From Eretmocerus hayati (taxonomy: Eukaryota > Arthropoda > Insecta > Hymenoptera > Aphelinidae): DNA of 64,000 nt. Location of the stretch: NCBI GenBank assembly GCA_029851415.1, contig CM056744.1:69744172-69808171 (forward strand), given 5' to 3'. Shown here piece after piece: positions 24,339 to 35,175 of the stretch (position 1 is the first letter of the stretch; each line of letters begins with the position of its first letter). The notes below the pieces were generated by a model. The model ran no database searches, was not told where the DNA came from, and worked only from the letters and a program-made list of their open reading frames with translations. The position numbers and the translations under genes were made by a program.

Positions 24339-25130
24339 GGGTGCCTGAACTCAGCACAAACATTTCCGCACGAACACAAATGAACCATTCGATATTTTAT
24401 TGCTTTTTTATTGCTGATTTATTCCTGTAATGCGGAATTTATTGCTCTTCATTTTCTCGAATTATGAGTGTTTGTGCTGAGTTCCATGTGGAGTCAGCAC
24501 AAACATTGGGTTTTCGCCGACCTATCGGAACCTAACTTAGCTTATATTTTATTGCTAATTTATTGCTCCCAGAATCCGTTTTGATTATCCCCTTAGAGCA
24601 ACTTCCGGCGGAGATATGAGTGCTTGTGCTGAGTTCAATGTGGAGCCAGCACCAACATTGGGTTTTTGCCGACCTTTCACGCCTTGATTAGATATACTTT
24701 ATTGCTATTCCATTACTCTAAGAACCTTCGTCGGCTATTACCTCAAAGGTGCGACAATAAACATTCGCGTTTGGACATGGAGGGCCCGACAGCCTTCAGT
24801 GGCGAGGTTGCAGTGGCGCAGGAGCCGCGAAGTCGTGAATATCCGGACCACTCTTCTTGGCATGTTGTGCATACTTTTGGGGCCACTGTGGAGAGTATTT
24901 TACACAGTTTCGCTTTAGCTGACGGAAGCTCAACAGAATAGTCCAATTTATCATTTTTGGAGAGAGATGCAGCAATGGCATTTTGAAGCAAGTTCACAGT
25001 ATTTGTGACGAAAATCCCCTACAAAATCCTTGGGTGGTCGACGAGATCAATGAGGTTCCCAAGAGCATTTTCGCGAGGTTTCAATAAAAAGAAAAGAAAT
25101 AACTGTAAATTGAGTATTGATCAGCTTTAA
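24339..25130. repeat. left inverted arm of the foldback-like element
   Basis: It contains two copies of the roughly 150-base unit (each with an internal partial palindrome, TTTGTGCTGAG ... CTCAGCACAAA). Beyond them is a unique section up to about 25130 that matches the right arm. A conserved 84-codon open frame (24743-24997 minus; right-arm mate 54162-54416 plus) differs at only two residues between arms, but nothing shows it is translated. Confidence 0.85.
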
Positions 25131-25371
25131 CTTCGGCATTTTTAGAGATGATATCTTAAACCCGGTCGACTGTAGCGTACACATAATTCATAGAGGATCA
25201 CGTCTACCATTAGTGAAATCGAGGTATCATATTAAAGGATTAACAGCTGAATGGTGTGCTCACACCCATCAAAGGACTGGATTCACCTACGGTGAGGGTG
25301 AAACGCAAGGAATCGACGAGTTTCTTAGATCTGTGAAACTGGCAGCAGTTGTATACCTCGGTTTGGAGTAG
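25117..25371 (+). CDS. unidentified short ORF or exon
   Basis: An 84-codon frame just inside the left arm, with non-repetitive globular composition (for example 'IHRGSRLPLVKSRYHIKG') and ending in TAG. I do not recognise it. It could be an exon of captured host or viral sequence; there is no supporting neighbour. Confidence 0.25.
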   Translation: MISFNFGIFRDDILNPVDCSVHIIHRGSRLPLVKSRYHIKGLTAEWCAHTHQRTGFTYGEGETQGIDEFLRSVKLAAVVYLGLE

Positions 25372-25379
25372 ATTTTCGA

Positions 25380-26530
25380 AATATTCACAAAAAAGTATCC
25401 CACATATTTTCGGTGAAACTAATTTCATCTTTTCGTCTTAGAACGAAAAGCACATCACAGTAGTAGGGCAAAAAAAATCGCGAAGAAGAGGAGCTCTTAA
25501 CATCCCATTTATACTGATGAAAGCGAAAAGTTGACTTACAAGGGGAGCACTTAATTTCCGAGTCGCCAATCTTCCCCAAAATTTGTTTACAGTTTGATCA
25601 CTTATATAAATCCGCAGCACAATCGAGAAGTCAGTCGCATCGAAATTTGCGATGTCTCGTAAGGCTATCGTTTCGTGAGTAGAAATCGATGAAAGTCGTC
25701 AGTAGACATCGGAATAGTGAATATCAACATAACCAGTAAAGTTGACAGGTTATTGTTGCAACAACACAGAGACTCGCATGGTTCCTAGACTAATATAGCA
25801 AAACGATTCAATCCATTCAAAAATTTGCGAATTTTATCGCGTCAACCTCATCTCAATGACCAGCTCATTGTATTGTATTAAATATAACAATGTTCAAGAG
25901 ATTTGATTGAAATGACGAGAATGATTTTATGTGGGTTGCGGAAACATTTCGTCTCGAATCGGGTGGCAAAAATCAATTGAGGGGGTGGGTGGAAAAAGGG
26001 CCTAATTACAGAACGGCCTTTTCGAGAAAAACGATAAAAACTAACTATATCATGCCCGTGGCATGATTCGATGCGCATACCTGGCTTATTTCAAAGGTTT
26101 TGACATCCCCAAATCAACCGCACAGGAATTGGGAGGTAGCTGTCGATTTTGAGAGGTATACAGCCATTCGAAAAAATGTAATTAGGCCCTTTTTCCCAAT
26201 ACTGGGTCAATTTTTGGGATAGTTGGTCCACTAAAAGTTGGATAACGTCGCGAAATCAAGTTCAATGGCCTCCAAATTTCATCGGCATATCTATGGGTAT
26301 GTCACACAAGATATCCAATTGCGATTCAACGTCTGAATGCATTTTCATCGATTCTGCATGTGAAAGATGGTTCCATTGAGTGTGTGCAACTGGGGTCACT
26401 CAATATTTACTTAGCAAGCTCGAAGATACATTTTTTGAAGGCCAAAGAACATGATTTGATAGCAAGAATTGGTAGAAAAAAGATATGGAGGTCATAAGAA
26501 TTTTTTTAAAATTTTTTCGTAAAAAATTTG
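25380..26530. other. no gene seen
   Basis: AT-rich. A segment at 25973-26006 (running from CAATTGAG through GGGTGGGTGGAAAAAGGGCC) recurs inverted at 51590-51626 on the other side of the Polinton. No credible open frame. Confidence 0.4.
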
Positions 26531-26830
26531 GCCCTTTTTACCAATACCCCACCAATTAGGCCCTTTATCCCGATATCGATAGTTGAGTTAGGCCCTTTTG
26601 AACGAGTTTTTCCGGTGACTTAGGCCCTTTTTACCAATTTTGTTGCACTTAGGCCCTTTTTACCAATAATGTTGCACTTAGGCCCTTTTCACCAATACTG
26701 TTGCACTTAGGCCCTTTTTACCAATACTGTTGCACTTAGGCCCTTTTTGCCAGTACTTCTACGTTGAGGCTCTTTTTAACAATACCCTTGCAGTTGGGCC
26801 CTTTTTTCGAACAAAATTTTCCTGTTGTTT
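26530..26830. repeat. minisatellite, about 30-base unit
   Basis: At least eight units of the form TTAGGCCCTTTTTACCAATA plus about ten bases (CTGTTGCAC). The central units are nearly identical and the ones at the edges degenerate. Isolated GGCCCTTTTT copies occur upstream from 26000 and again at 51470-51610. Confidence 0.85.
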
Positions 26831-27108
26831 GGGCTCTTTTAGAAAATCTTCGAGGTCTTGGTGGCTTTGTGGGTACATCTCTCTGCAGTGATAAGATCCT
26901 TTTACGTAGTCACATTCGTGCTGAGATTCGATTCCTAAACAAAACTCTCTTGCGGAGTCTCATTGTTATAATCTTTTGAGGGGAATTCGGAGGTGTCTAG
27001 TTTCCCCAGTCAAACAACAATGAGATGAGAAATCCAATCTGTCGGAGTTATGATTTTCCAAAAAATAGCTATGTATGAAGAAATCGTGCCCGTGAAATAC
27101 ACTTACGC

Positions 27109-29545
27109 TGACAAGGGGAGTCCGTAGGGTCCGGGTCACCAAATCTCACCAAACTTATTCCACAGGCTCGTACCACCTAGAACATGGAGAATCCAGAGTA
27201 TCTCCATCAAATGGGTTTTCATTCCAGAGCTACAAGCAAAAACGCTAGCATTGCCAGTATACCCATATACATATGAGTGATTCTGGAGCAAGCTGGACAA
27301 AACCGTCACCAGGGGGGTCTGGGAAAAATCCGCGAAAATTTTTTTCCATTAGTACTATGTTGAAATAGTACGAAAAAAATTTTTTCAGATTTTTTCGGCC
27401 CCCCCTGTGGGCCCCAGGGCCCATGAAAGGGCCATTTTAGGCCCTTTTTTAGCCTATTCTAGGAAAATCATAGCTCCGACGCAATTCAATATTTTTCAAC
27501 GTACTTGGGCGCATTTTCCTCGTCGAGACTAGTACTTTGGAGAAAAAAATTGTCCAAGGCCACCTAGTGAGCCTGACGACTTCTGCCACCTATTTATTGA
27601 GAGCAAATTTTAGCGATTTTTGGGCTTGCTTCAAAGTGATGTAGCTCCCACTAGACATGTGATAATCGACTTTTACAAGTAGTCATTTTGAAGGTCTTGA
27701 AAATACCTACAATTTGCCTACTTGTAAAAGTCAATTATCGCACTTTTTGTTGGAGCTACAGTCGATACAAGTTGAGCTATTTACGAAAAAGTCGAAAATT
27801 CAGGACTAGATTCCAAAAATATATCTTAATTTTTTTTCACCAAACTTGTGCGAAAATGTTATTTCAGACATCTACTTTTAGTAAAAAAAATTTGGCGGAG
27901 GTTATTTTTTTTTTATTTTTTTTGCCGAGCGTTACAAAATGCCGCATTTCGTGGTTTTAGCAAAAACAGCATCTTTGACCACGGTCACATATGCTCCCAT
28001 CTGGACTGATGTGCAACAATCTGTGTGAAAATACTCCCCAAAGTACCCCCAAGTACGTGTAAGAAGTTGCGGGGACGAGCCTCCACCCAGGAGCGAGTTG
28101 TAGGTTCTATTTACCGTGTCAAAAATAGGCATTATTTTGGCTATTCGAGCGTAAGCGACTGAGAGCATGATTTTACTCGTTCTGGCTCACAAATGAGATA
28201 ATGGGGTAGAATGAGGATCAAAACATGCTTTTCCGACTCAAAATGACCATCTAAACACAATTCCGAGGTCAGTTTTGCTCTAAATAGTCGTCCCTCTGCC
28301 CCTCAAGAGCTTAGATTCTGTCGACGGGTTCTGACCCGTTGAGGCACTAGACGACATTCTAGAGCTAAACTGACCTCGGAATTGTGTTCAGATGGTCATT
28401 TTGAGTCGGAAAAGTATGTTTGGATCCTCATTCTAGCCCATTATCTCATTTGTAAGCCAGAACAAGTAAAATCATGCTCTCAGTCGCTTACGCTCGAATA
28501 GCCAAAATAATGCCTATTTTGGACACGGTGAATAGAACCTACAGCTCGCTCCTGGGTGGAGGCTCGTCCCCGCAACTTTTTACACGTACTTGGGGGTACT
28601 TTGGGGAGTACTTTCACACAGATTGGTGCACATCAGTCCAGATGGGAGCATATGTGACCGTGGTCAAAGATGCTGTTTTTGCTAAAACCACGAAATGCGG
28701 CATTTTGTAACGCTCGGCAAAAAAAATAAAAAAAAAATAACCTCCGCCAAATTTTTTTTACTAAAAGTAAATGTCTGAAAGAACATTTTCGCACAAGTTT
28801 GGTGAAAAAAAAATTAAGATATATTTTTGGAATCGAGTCCTGAATTTTCGACTTTTTCGTAAATAGCTCAACTTGTATCGACTGTAGCTCCAACAAAAAG
28901 TGCGATAATTGACTTTTACAAGTAGGCAAATTGTAGGTATTTTCAAGACCTTCAAAATGACTACTTGTAAAAGTCGATTATCACATGTCTAGTGGGAGCT
29001 ACATCACTTTGAAGCAAGCCCAAAAATCGCTAAAATTTGCTCTCAATGAATAGGTGGCAGAAGTCGTCAGGCTCACTAAGTGGCCTTGGACAATTTTTTT
29101 CTCAAAAGTACTAGTCTTGACGAGAAAAATGCGCCCAAGTACGTTGGAAAACATTGAATTGCGTCGGAGCTATGATTTTCCTAGAAAAGGCTAAAAAAGG
29201 GCCTAAAATGGCCCTTTCATGGGCCCTGGGGCCCACAGGGGGGCCGAAAAAATCTGAAAAAAATTTTTTCGTACTATTTCAACATAGTACTAATGGAAAA
29301 AAATTTTTGCGGATTTTTCCCAGACCCCCCTGGTGACGGTTTTGTCCAGCTTGCTCCAGAATCACTCATATATAATCCTTTTTGACATGGGCCTATATGG
29401 GTAATTCTTACGTTTTTGCTTGTAGCTCTGGACCGAAGGCCCATTTGAGGGAGTCACTCTGGATTCTCCATTTTCTAGGTGGTACGAGACTGTGAAAAAG
29501 GTTTAGTGAGGTATGATGACCCGGACCCTCCGAACTCCCGTTGCG
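27109..29545. repeat. 2.4-kb palindrome (foldback MITE-like)
   Basis: The sequence from 27109 reads back in inverted form to 29545 with its centre near 28340. The arms are about 1.2 kb and differ only by scattered substitutions and small indels. Ends resemble GGGGAGTCCGTAGGGTCCGG. Mirror-image short ORFs in the two arms (27688/28761 and 27932/28474) simply reflect the symmetry. A shorter relative lies at 52941-53234. No clear target duplication is visible, and no transposase. Confidence 0.8.
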
Positions 29546-30408
29546 AGTCCGATTTTCGGGCGCCACAGTGAATGGGGCCCAATCAATTTCTTACTTGATC
29601 TCGTTTCTTGAACCTTCTTTAGCCTATCTTACTCCATTTGAGCCTATCAGATAATCCTGAAGGTTGGGGACGAAACTGACCACGGGTTTGGTTTCTACAT
29701 CAAAAAATACACGAAACACACATGTTCACGTCTTGGGAACAATCCGACTCAAAATTCGCATTCTTGGCGTCCATTGGAGGAGCCGCGGGTTCACGGACTC
29801 GATACCTTGGAGTTTTTCATTTTTTGGACCAGCTAGATCTCGTGTCAAACCGACTTCCTCGAGTAACCATTCTGAAGTGAGTTACACCAGGCGGCTATCA
29901 ATTGAAATTACTTTTAGAGACATCAGAGGACGCGCATGCACAAGAGATGCAAATACTGGATTGAAATTTGTTTCGAAGATAATTTTTGCATTTTTGACCA
30001 CTTTCCACCGCCAAGACTGATAGTTTTCGAAACCGTTTTTGCTGTAACATGACCCGGCAAACACGATGAAGTGGTTAACTAACGTCTTGATTACAGGTAA
30101 CATGGTTAGAAATCAATTCTTATGTTTTATCAATTTTCTTAGAGGCCTCAATCACAGGTTGTCGATGTAAGAATACTGCTCTCCTATTTGTCCGAGTTCC
30201 GAAGATATGTTGAAAAAAATTTGGTTGTTTCATTGAAATCCATCGGGACACGATTCTACCAATGGAACGCCGATTTTCAACTTTTTTGGAGGATAACTTA
30301 AAACACCGTACAACACAGAGATGACCTTGGGACGTTAGAAAGCTCTCTCCCCACTCAAAGCTTATTAAATAGTGAGGTCATGCTTTTCTCTTCAAAATGA
30401 TTGGCGAA
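29546..30408. other. no gene seen
   Basis: Sequence between the palindrome and the Polinton. A short open frame (29664-30020) has no recognisable features. Confidence 0.4.
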
Positions 30409-30414
30409 CCATTC
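30409..30414. other. Polinton target site duplication, left copy
   Basis: CCATTC precedes the left TIR. The identical hexamer follows the right TIR at 51277-51282. Six-base duplications are the norm for Polinton/Maverick integration. Confidence 0.95.
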
Positions 30415-31160
30415 AGTAGGGTAAGAGAGCGGGGGAAAGCAAGTAGGTCACACCTTTTCCTCACTTTTCCCCATAAGAAAAGCATTGCGCGCGGATCCTG
30501 ACGAATGCATTGCAAGCATAGGAAACTGAATTTCATGATTTTTCACTCATCCGCGCTCGCCTCTCACTTTTCCCCATAAGAAAAGCATTGCGCGCGGATC
30601 CTGACGAATGCATTGCAAGCATAGGAAACTGAATTTCATGATTTTTCACTCATCCGCGCTCGCCTCTCACTTTTCCCCATAAGAAAAGCATTGCGCGCGG
30701 ATCCTGACGAATGCATTGCAAGCATAGGAAACTGAATTCCATGATTTTTTCACTCATCCGCGCTCGCCTCTCATTTTTTCCCCATTGCGCGTGGATCTTT
30801 GTACGGTACTCCGAGCTCGGTTCTCCATAAGAATATCATTGCCCGCGGATCCTCATGAAATACATTGGGAGGATAGGCATCCCGTCCATAAGAATATCAT
30901 TGCCCGCGGATCCTCACGAAATACATTGGGAGGATAGGCAACTGCTCGTCTCCGTGCTCGGCATAACGGGACTGGCCCGCACACATATCCATCAATAATA
31001 TTTGAGGAATATCGAGCTCATATTTTTGAAAGAAGCCTCTCACTCTTTCAGCTACTCTCTCTCTCTTCTTCGCGCTGCCTATACTTCAGTCCTCTCTCTC
31101 TCTCATACCTGGCCTTCGCTCGAAATATTATTTTCTGCGAGCAGCGGTCAAGCCCGTTGC
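30415..31160. repeat. Polinton left TIR, 746 bases, with internal tandem repeats
   Basis: Inverted match to 50627-51276. It contains three copies of a 103-base unit (starting 30461, 30564, 30667; the third with an imperfect end), then two copies of a roughly 60-base unit (CCATAAGAATATCATTGCCC). The match ends at CCCGTTG, 31160. The right TIR has only two 103-base units, which accounts for the difference in length. Confidence 0.95.
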
Positions 31161-31396
31161 TCTCTCTACCCGAGCCAGCTATTTATCGATTCTCCGCTCA
31201 AAATGTATCTTTACTTCGCAGAGAACTTTTTTTGAATAATTTTTTACAAACACCGGTTGAGCAACTTCTCTCGAGACGTTGTTTCTTCATCACCGCGTTC
31301 ATTTTTGCACCTGTACCTTCGTTTGCCTTTTCGAAAAAGAACTTTTTTCCCCACCCCGAGCCAGACATTTCAAATTTGAGTCAATTATATTTAATA

Positions 31397-32011
31397 ATGG
31401 GAGAAATATTCTGTATCTTTGAGCAAAAATACGAATGTTTTGCATGTTCGACTTTAGTATACAACTTTGTCGTGAGTGAAGTGAACGTGTTCCCACAGCA
31501 AAACCAGATCTTCCAATATTCTTCAAAAATGTATCAACAAAATGAGCACCAACTTTGTGAGTAACAAATTTAAAATTAATCTTTTATACCCTCTATTGTC
31601 ACGTTATATCAACTATCTACATCTCTCTCTTTCCCCCCATTTACAGTCCAGCAAGTCTTCCTTATGAACATATGGTGGGCCGGTCTCGGCATGAGACGAC
31701 TAGCTTCGCCTCGAAACATAGCATATTTTGTAGAATGTCTCCAGGACGTTATTGGCGTCCTGACAACGGGAAACTACATGACTTTCATAATAATCTTTAA
31801 ACTCGAAAACGTTGAAGATCGCGACGAGCTCCAATTATTTGGGGCTCGTCGATACTGTGAATCACCGATAGAGATCGACTACTCCAGACATCGGCATTTT
31901 TCCGTCACAGAATTCTTCATTTATCGTGGTAATTTCCAGGAAATATACCACATCATAAGAAATTTTAATATACTACATTTGGATTTTGTACTCGAAATTT
32001 CACGCGACTAG
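31397..32011 (+). CDS. unidentified spliced Polinton gene A
   Basis: Exon 1 runs from an ATG (31397 or the later 31529) to 31556, followed by GTGAGT. The acceptor TTTACAG precedes exon 2 (31647-32011). The phases agree (one base plus two). The product is 130 or 204 residues depending on the start; the longer form begins close to the TIR. It is rich in hydrophobic and aromatic residues with an alternating beta-like pattern near 'YMTFIIIFKLENVEDRDELQ'. It weakly resembles gene B (33531-33955) in length, exon structure and hydrophobicity pattern, so the two may be paralogues flanking the reductase gene. The family is not recognised. An AATAAA signal lies near 32167. Confidence 0.55.
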
Positions 32012-32249
32012 AGTCGCCTACTTTTGCTTAACGGGTTTTCCACCCAACTTTTTTTCTTTATTCCAATGTATGCTAAAACGGAGCTGTTTATTTAATATTT
32101 CCTAGAATAATTTCTCTTTATGTACGCAAGAGAAAAACATATGTAACGTTTAAAATATGAATTTTTAATAAATATTCATCATTTTCACAACATAGAATAT
32201 TCTTTCCAACTCCCTCCTTCCATATATTATCCCAAGTCGTTCAAAGCAT

Positions 32250-32504
32250 ATGTTCAGTAGATCAGTCATAGTCATGCGAGCACTTTACCTGTCAGCTCTT
32301 CTCATTGTTTTTCCACACTCATATGCATCGAAGCACGAATCCTGCATCATAGAAACTTGTGCCCCCCTTAGAGCCTTATATTTTCCATGCATTTCTAAAG
32401 GCTCACCAGTAACTCTCTTGCATCTATTCCACATTAAAGCCGTTTTTCCAAGTTATTTTGTGGGCTCTCTCAACTCGTATCATCACATAGCACTCTCAAT
32501 ATGA
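32250..32504 (+). CDS. small ORF with possible signal peptide, overlapping the RNR start
   Basis: An 84-codon frame; from the internal Met at 32274 the sequence begins with a hydrophobic stretch ([19 protein letters not shown]) that could be a signal peptide, followed by five cysteines. Its stop overlaps the reductase ATG by four bases. No family is recognised. It may be only the reductase 5' leader. Confidence 0.3.
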   Translation: MFSRSVIVMRALYLSALLIVFPHSYASKHESCIIETCAPLRALYFPCISKGSPVTLLHLFHIKAVFPSYFVGSLNSYHHIALSI

Positions 32505-33484
32505 GTATCAATTTTTACGACAAAGATGAGCCATTGTTAAAGGACAACCTAGACCGGTTTGTCCTTTTCCCAATTAAATGGCCAGAGATCTGGAAAATGT
32601 ATAAGAAGGCCGAGGCGTCATTCTGGACAGCCGAAGAAGTGGATTTATCAAAAGACTTGAGCGATTGGGAAAAGCTCAACGATTCTGAACAGCATTTTAT
32701 ATCTCACGTTCTTGCATTTTTTGCAGCATCTGACGGGATCGTCAATGAGAACTTACTATTGAACTTTTCACAGCAAGTACAAATACCCGAGGCCCGATCA
32801 TTTTATGGATTTCAAATTGCTATGGAGAACGTACATTCTGAAATGTACGCTCTCCTTATTGATACTTACATACGAGATCCCGAGAGGAAGCTGTTTCTAT
32901 TCAACGCTATCAAGAATCTCCCATGTGTCACCCTCAAAGCAGAATGGGCTTTAAAGTGGATTGATGACAAATCCGTGACTTTTGCTGAGCGGCTTGTCGC
33001 ATTCGCCGCTGTAGAGGGAATTTTTTTCAGCGGTAGTTTTGCAAGCATCTATTGGCTGAAAAGCAGATCTCTACTACCTGGACTCTCATTCTCAAACGAA
33101 TTAATTTCACGTGATGAAGGATTGCATTGTGATTTCGCATGTCTGCTCTTTTCCTATATTGTGCGGAAACCATCGGAAGAGCGAGTAAAAGAGATTATTC
33201 TGGATGCAGTGAAGATCGAACTGAATTTTCTCACTGATGCACTGCCAGTGTCATTGATTGGTATGAACGTCAAACTCATGAGCCAGTATATAGAATTTGT
33301 TGCTGACAGACTGCTCGGGGAGCTCGGTTTCTCCAAGACTTTTCACTCATCCAACCCTTTTACATTCATTGAGGGTATTTCTCTCGAAGGCAAGACCAAT
33401 TTCTTTGAGAAGAGAGTGGGAGAATATCAAAAGTGGGGTGTGCTTGGGGATACCACCAAGTTCACTACCGAGTGTGAATTTTAA
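32501..33484 (+). CDS. RRM2-like: ribonucleoside-diphosphate reductase small subunit (class I R2)
   Basis: A 327-residue R2 protein that holds the di-iron/tyrosyl radical cofactor for conversion of ribonucleotides to deoxyribonucleotides with a large R1 subunit. All cofactor residues are visible by alignment to the animal R2 pattern: Asp78 (FFAASDGIV), Glu109, His112 and radical Tyr116 (ENVHSEMY), Glu172 (AVEGIFF), Glu206 and His209 ([10 protein letters not shown]). The C-terminal tail ends in Phe (TTECEF), as in tails that dock to R1. The usual N-terminal regulatory extension of cellular R2 is missing. It is intronless and uninterrupted. No R1 gene lies in the element, so it would have to pair with host R1. 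R2 is not part of the Polinton core set; capture from a host or large virus is inferred. Confidence 0.95.
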   Translation: MSINFYDKDEPLLKDNLDRFVLFPIKWPEIWKMYKKAEASFWTAEEVDLSKDLSDWEKLNDSEQHFISHVLAFFAASDGIVNENLLLNFSQQVQIPEARSFYGFQIAMENVHSEMYALLIDTYIRDPERKLFLFNAIKNLPCVTLKAEWALKWIDDKSVTFAERLVAFAAVEGIFFSGSFASIYWLKSRSLLPGLSFSNELISRDEGLHCDFACLLFSYIVRKPSEERVKEIILDAVKIELNFLTDALPVSLIGMNVKLMSQYIEFVADRLLGELGFSKTFHSSNPFTFIEGISLEGKTNFFEKRVGEYQKWGVLGDTTKFTTECEF

Positions 33485-33530
33485 ACCAGATATCTCACAC
33501 ACTCGCAGGTGTAAACACGTTTGACGCAAA

Positions 33531-33955
33531 ATGTTCTCTATAGGGAGAGACGGTGAGTTTAAATCTTTCTATTTTCCCCCACTCGCACTATAATACACCC
33601 ATCTAACCCCCCCCCCTTTTTTTCTGTTGCAGGTCAGCTTGAGATCATCAACTGTCTGGTGAACCATGAGACGGAATATATTTACGGGGACGCATTCTTA
33701 CACTATTGTATAGCATTTCCATACCTCGACACGAGCTACAACTTTATGATATTTTTTAACATAACCAATTACCATTCAATTTTCTCACTCTACCACTACT
33801 CTGAATGGGAGGATGAGCTTTTTGAAATCCAAGGTTTTGATAGATCTAGAACTTACTCACACTATATGATTGGTGATATCACGCGAATTGCCGGTTTTCT
33901 CTGGTATTGTAGGTATCGAATATCAGATGTACAAGTAATAAATGTAGAGATTTAG
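33531..33955 (+). CDS. unidentified spliced Polinton gene B
   Basis: Exon 1 is 33531-33552 (ATGTTCTCTATAGG and onward), donor GTGAGT; exon 2 is 33633-33955 after a pyrimidine-rich tract and TTGCAG. The joined product is 114 residues, with phases agreeing. It has many aromatic residues (for example 'TSYNFMIFFNITNYHSIFSLY') and ends 'VQVINVEI'. Layout and pattern echo gene A on the other side of the reductase. AATAAA follows at 33970. No family is recognised. Confidence 0.55.
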
Positions 33956-34018
33956 ATTGGTTTGTCGGGAATAAAAATTAAAAATTTGAAAATATATGTT
34001 TTTCTTTATTTCAACCCA

Positions 34019-34978
34019 TCATAAAATCGATTTTCTATCGATCCAGCTGTTCATAGATGCAGGAAGGCCCCACCATTTAACCAAAACCTTATTAGCCTTG
34101 GTTTGCAATATACGCTCCACTAAATACACATCGGGATCGTGCACTTTACTCAATTCTTCAGTATAAAATTGTCCCAAAATTGGCTGATTTTGCCCATCCA
34201 TCAAATGATATGTTACCGGCCATTCACTCTTATTCACACGAGCAACCTTGAAAATTTCAGCAGACCAGTTGGCTGTATATCCTTTTGAAAAGACTGTCTT
34301 GTATCTAGATACTCGCACATGATCACCAACTTTGAATTTAGCACATTTCTCTCGGCGTTTACGACTATACACTGTTTTCAATAGACTTGCTTCAATTTCT
34401 CGCTGTTTAGCAGATCTTTTCCATACTCGAGCCGGTTGCATACCTATTGTCCTATGTTTATCACAAAAGTTGTATTCTTTCAAGAGAGGGCCAATTATAT
34501 CCAACCACTTGTAGTTTCCTCTCAGTGAGAAATAACGGTACATTTTACTCTTGATTGTTCTTATGAAGCGTTCCACTACGGACGATTTACAGACAGAGTA
34601 TGTCGAGTAATGATTGATATTCCGTTCCTTCATGAGTTGACTGAATTTAGCGTTATAGAATTCCGTGCCCTGATCACTCTGCACGTTTTTAGGCTGACGG
34701 CCTTCTGTATCTAGAATTGATTTGAACGCCTCACACACATCCGAGGCATTTTTCCTCTTAACCGGTAAGCACCAAGCATATTTTGAGAAAACATCTATTA
34801 CAGCCAAGATATAATTGTACCCCTTATTGGATTTAGAATGCTGTAACATACTAATTAAATCAATCTGCCAACAATCATCTATTGAACGAACAATTACTCT
34901 CCGTCGTGGGAAAAATCGCCTTGCAGGCTTATGCAACTCGTTCACCAATCGCACTTTTTCAGCACTAAACTGATCCAT
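34019..34978 (-). CDS. Polinton integrase with C-terminal chromodomain
   Basis: A retrovirus-like integrase of 319 residues, read from the ATG at 34978 (an upstream in-frame TTG at 35005 is less likely). The catalytic acidic triad is visible: Asp in CWQIDLI, Asp in VQSDQGTEF and Glu in VVERFIRT. A DNA-binding SH3-like stretch follows (FKVGDHVRVSRYK). The C-terminus has a chromodomain pattern (VYLVERILQ ... KVLVKWWGLPASMNSWI). The enzyme inserts the linear element into host DNA and gives the six-base duplication seen here. It is an open frame with no damage, convergent with gene B. Confidence 0.93.
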   Translation of the reverse strand: MDQFSAEKVRLVNELHKPARRFFPRRRVIVRSIDDCWQIDLISMLQHSKSNKGYNYILAVIDVFSKYAWCLPVKRKNASDVCEAFKSILDTEGRQPKNVQSDQGTEFYNAKFSQLMKERNINHYSTYSVCKSSVVERFIRTIKSKMYRYFSLRGNYKWLDIIGPLLKEYNFCDKHRTIGMQPARVWKRSAKQREIEASLLKTVYSRKRREKCAKFKVGDHVRVSRYKTVFSKGYTANWSAEIFKVARVNKSEWPVTYHLMDGQNQPILGQFYTEELSKVHDPDVYLVERILQTKANKVLVKWWGLPASMNSWIDRKSIL

Positions 34979-35175
34979 TGTGTGTGTTGGACGTGATAAT
35001 TTCAACTGGCTTTCAGAGCTTCCAAATTCATCAATTTATACCTCGTAAGATATTTTGAAGAAAGGAGTGGGGAGGGAGTTAAGATTAAATAACAACACCA
35101 TTTTTCCATGGACTTTTTTTTTATTTTTACTTATGTGCACATAGATACATAGAGAGAGAGAGAGAGAGACGAAAA
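34979..35175. other. intergenic, with GA-rich microsatellite
   Basis: Short AT-rich spacer with a (GA)n run at 35150-35170, between the integrase start and the next minus-strand gene. Confidence 0.5.

Noticed and set aside
27688..28955. Pairs of matching short ORFs (27688/28761 and 27932/28474)
   Set aside because: They come from the arms of the 2.4-kb palindrome and are not separate genes.
30461..30960. Regular direct repeats resembling a CRISPR array
   Set aside because: Units are adjacent tandem copies of 103 and about 60 bases without variable spacers, mirrored in the other TIR; this is TIR structure.
31157..31396. N-terminal extension of gene A into the TIR
   Set aside because: The open frame begins in the TIR and is not matched in the other TIR's context; an ATG at 31397 or 31529 is more plausible.
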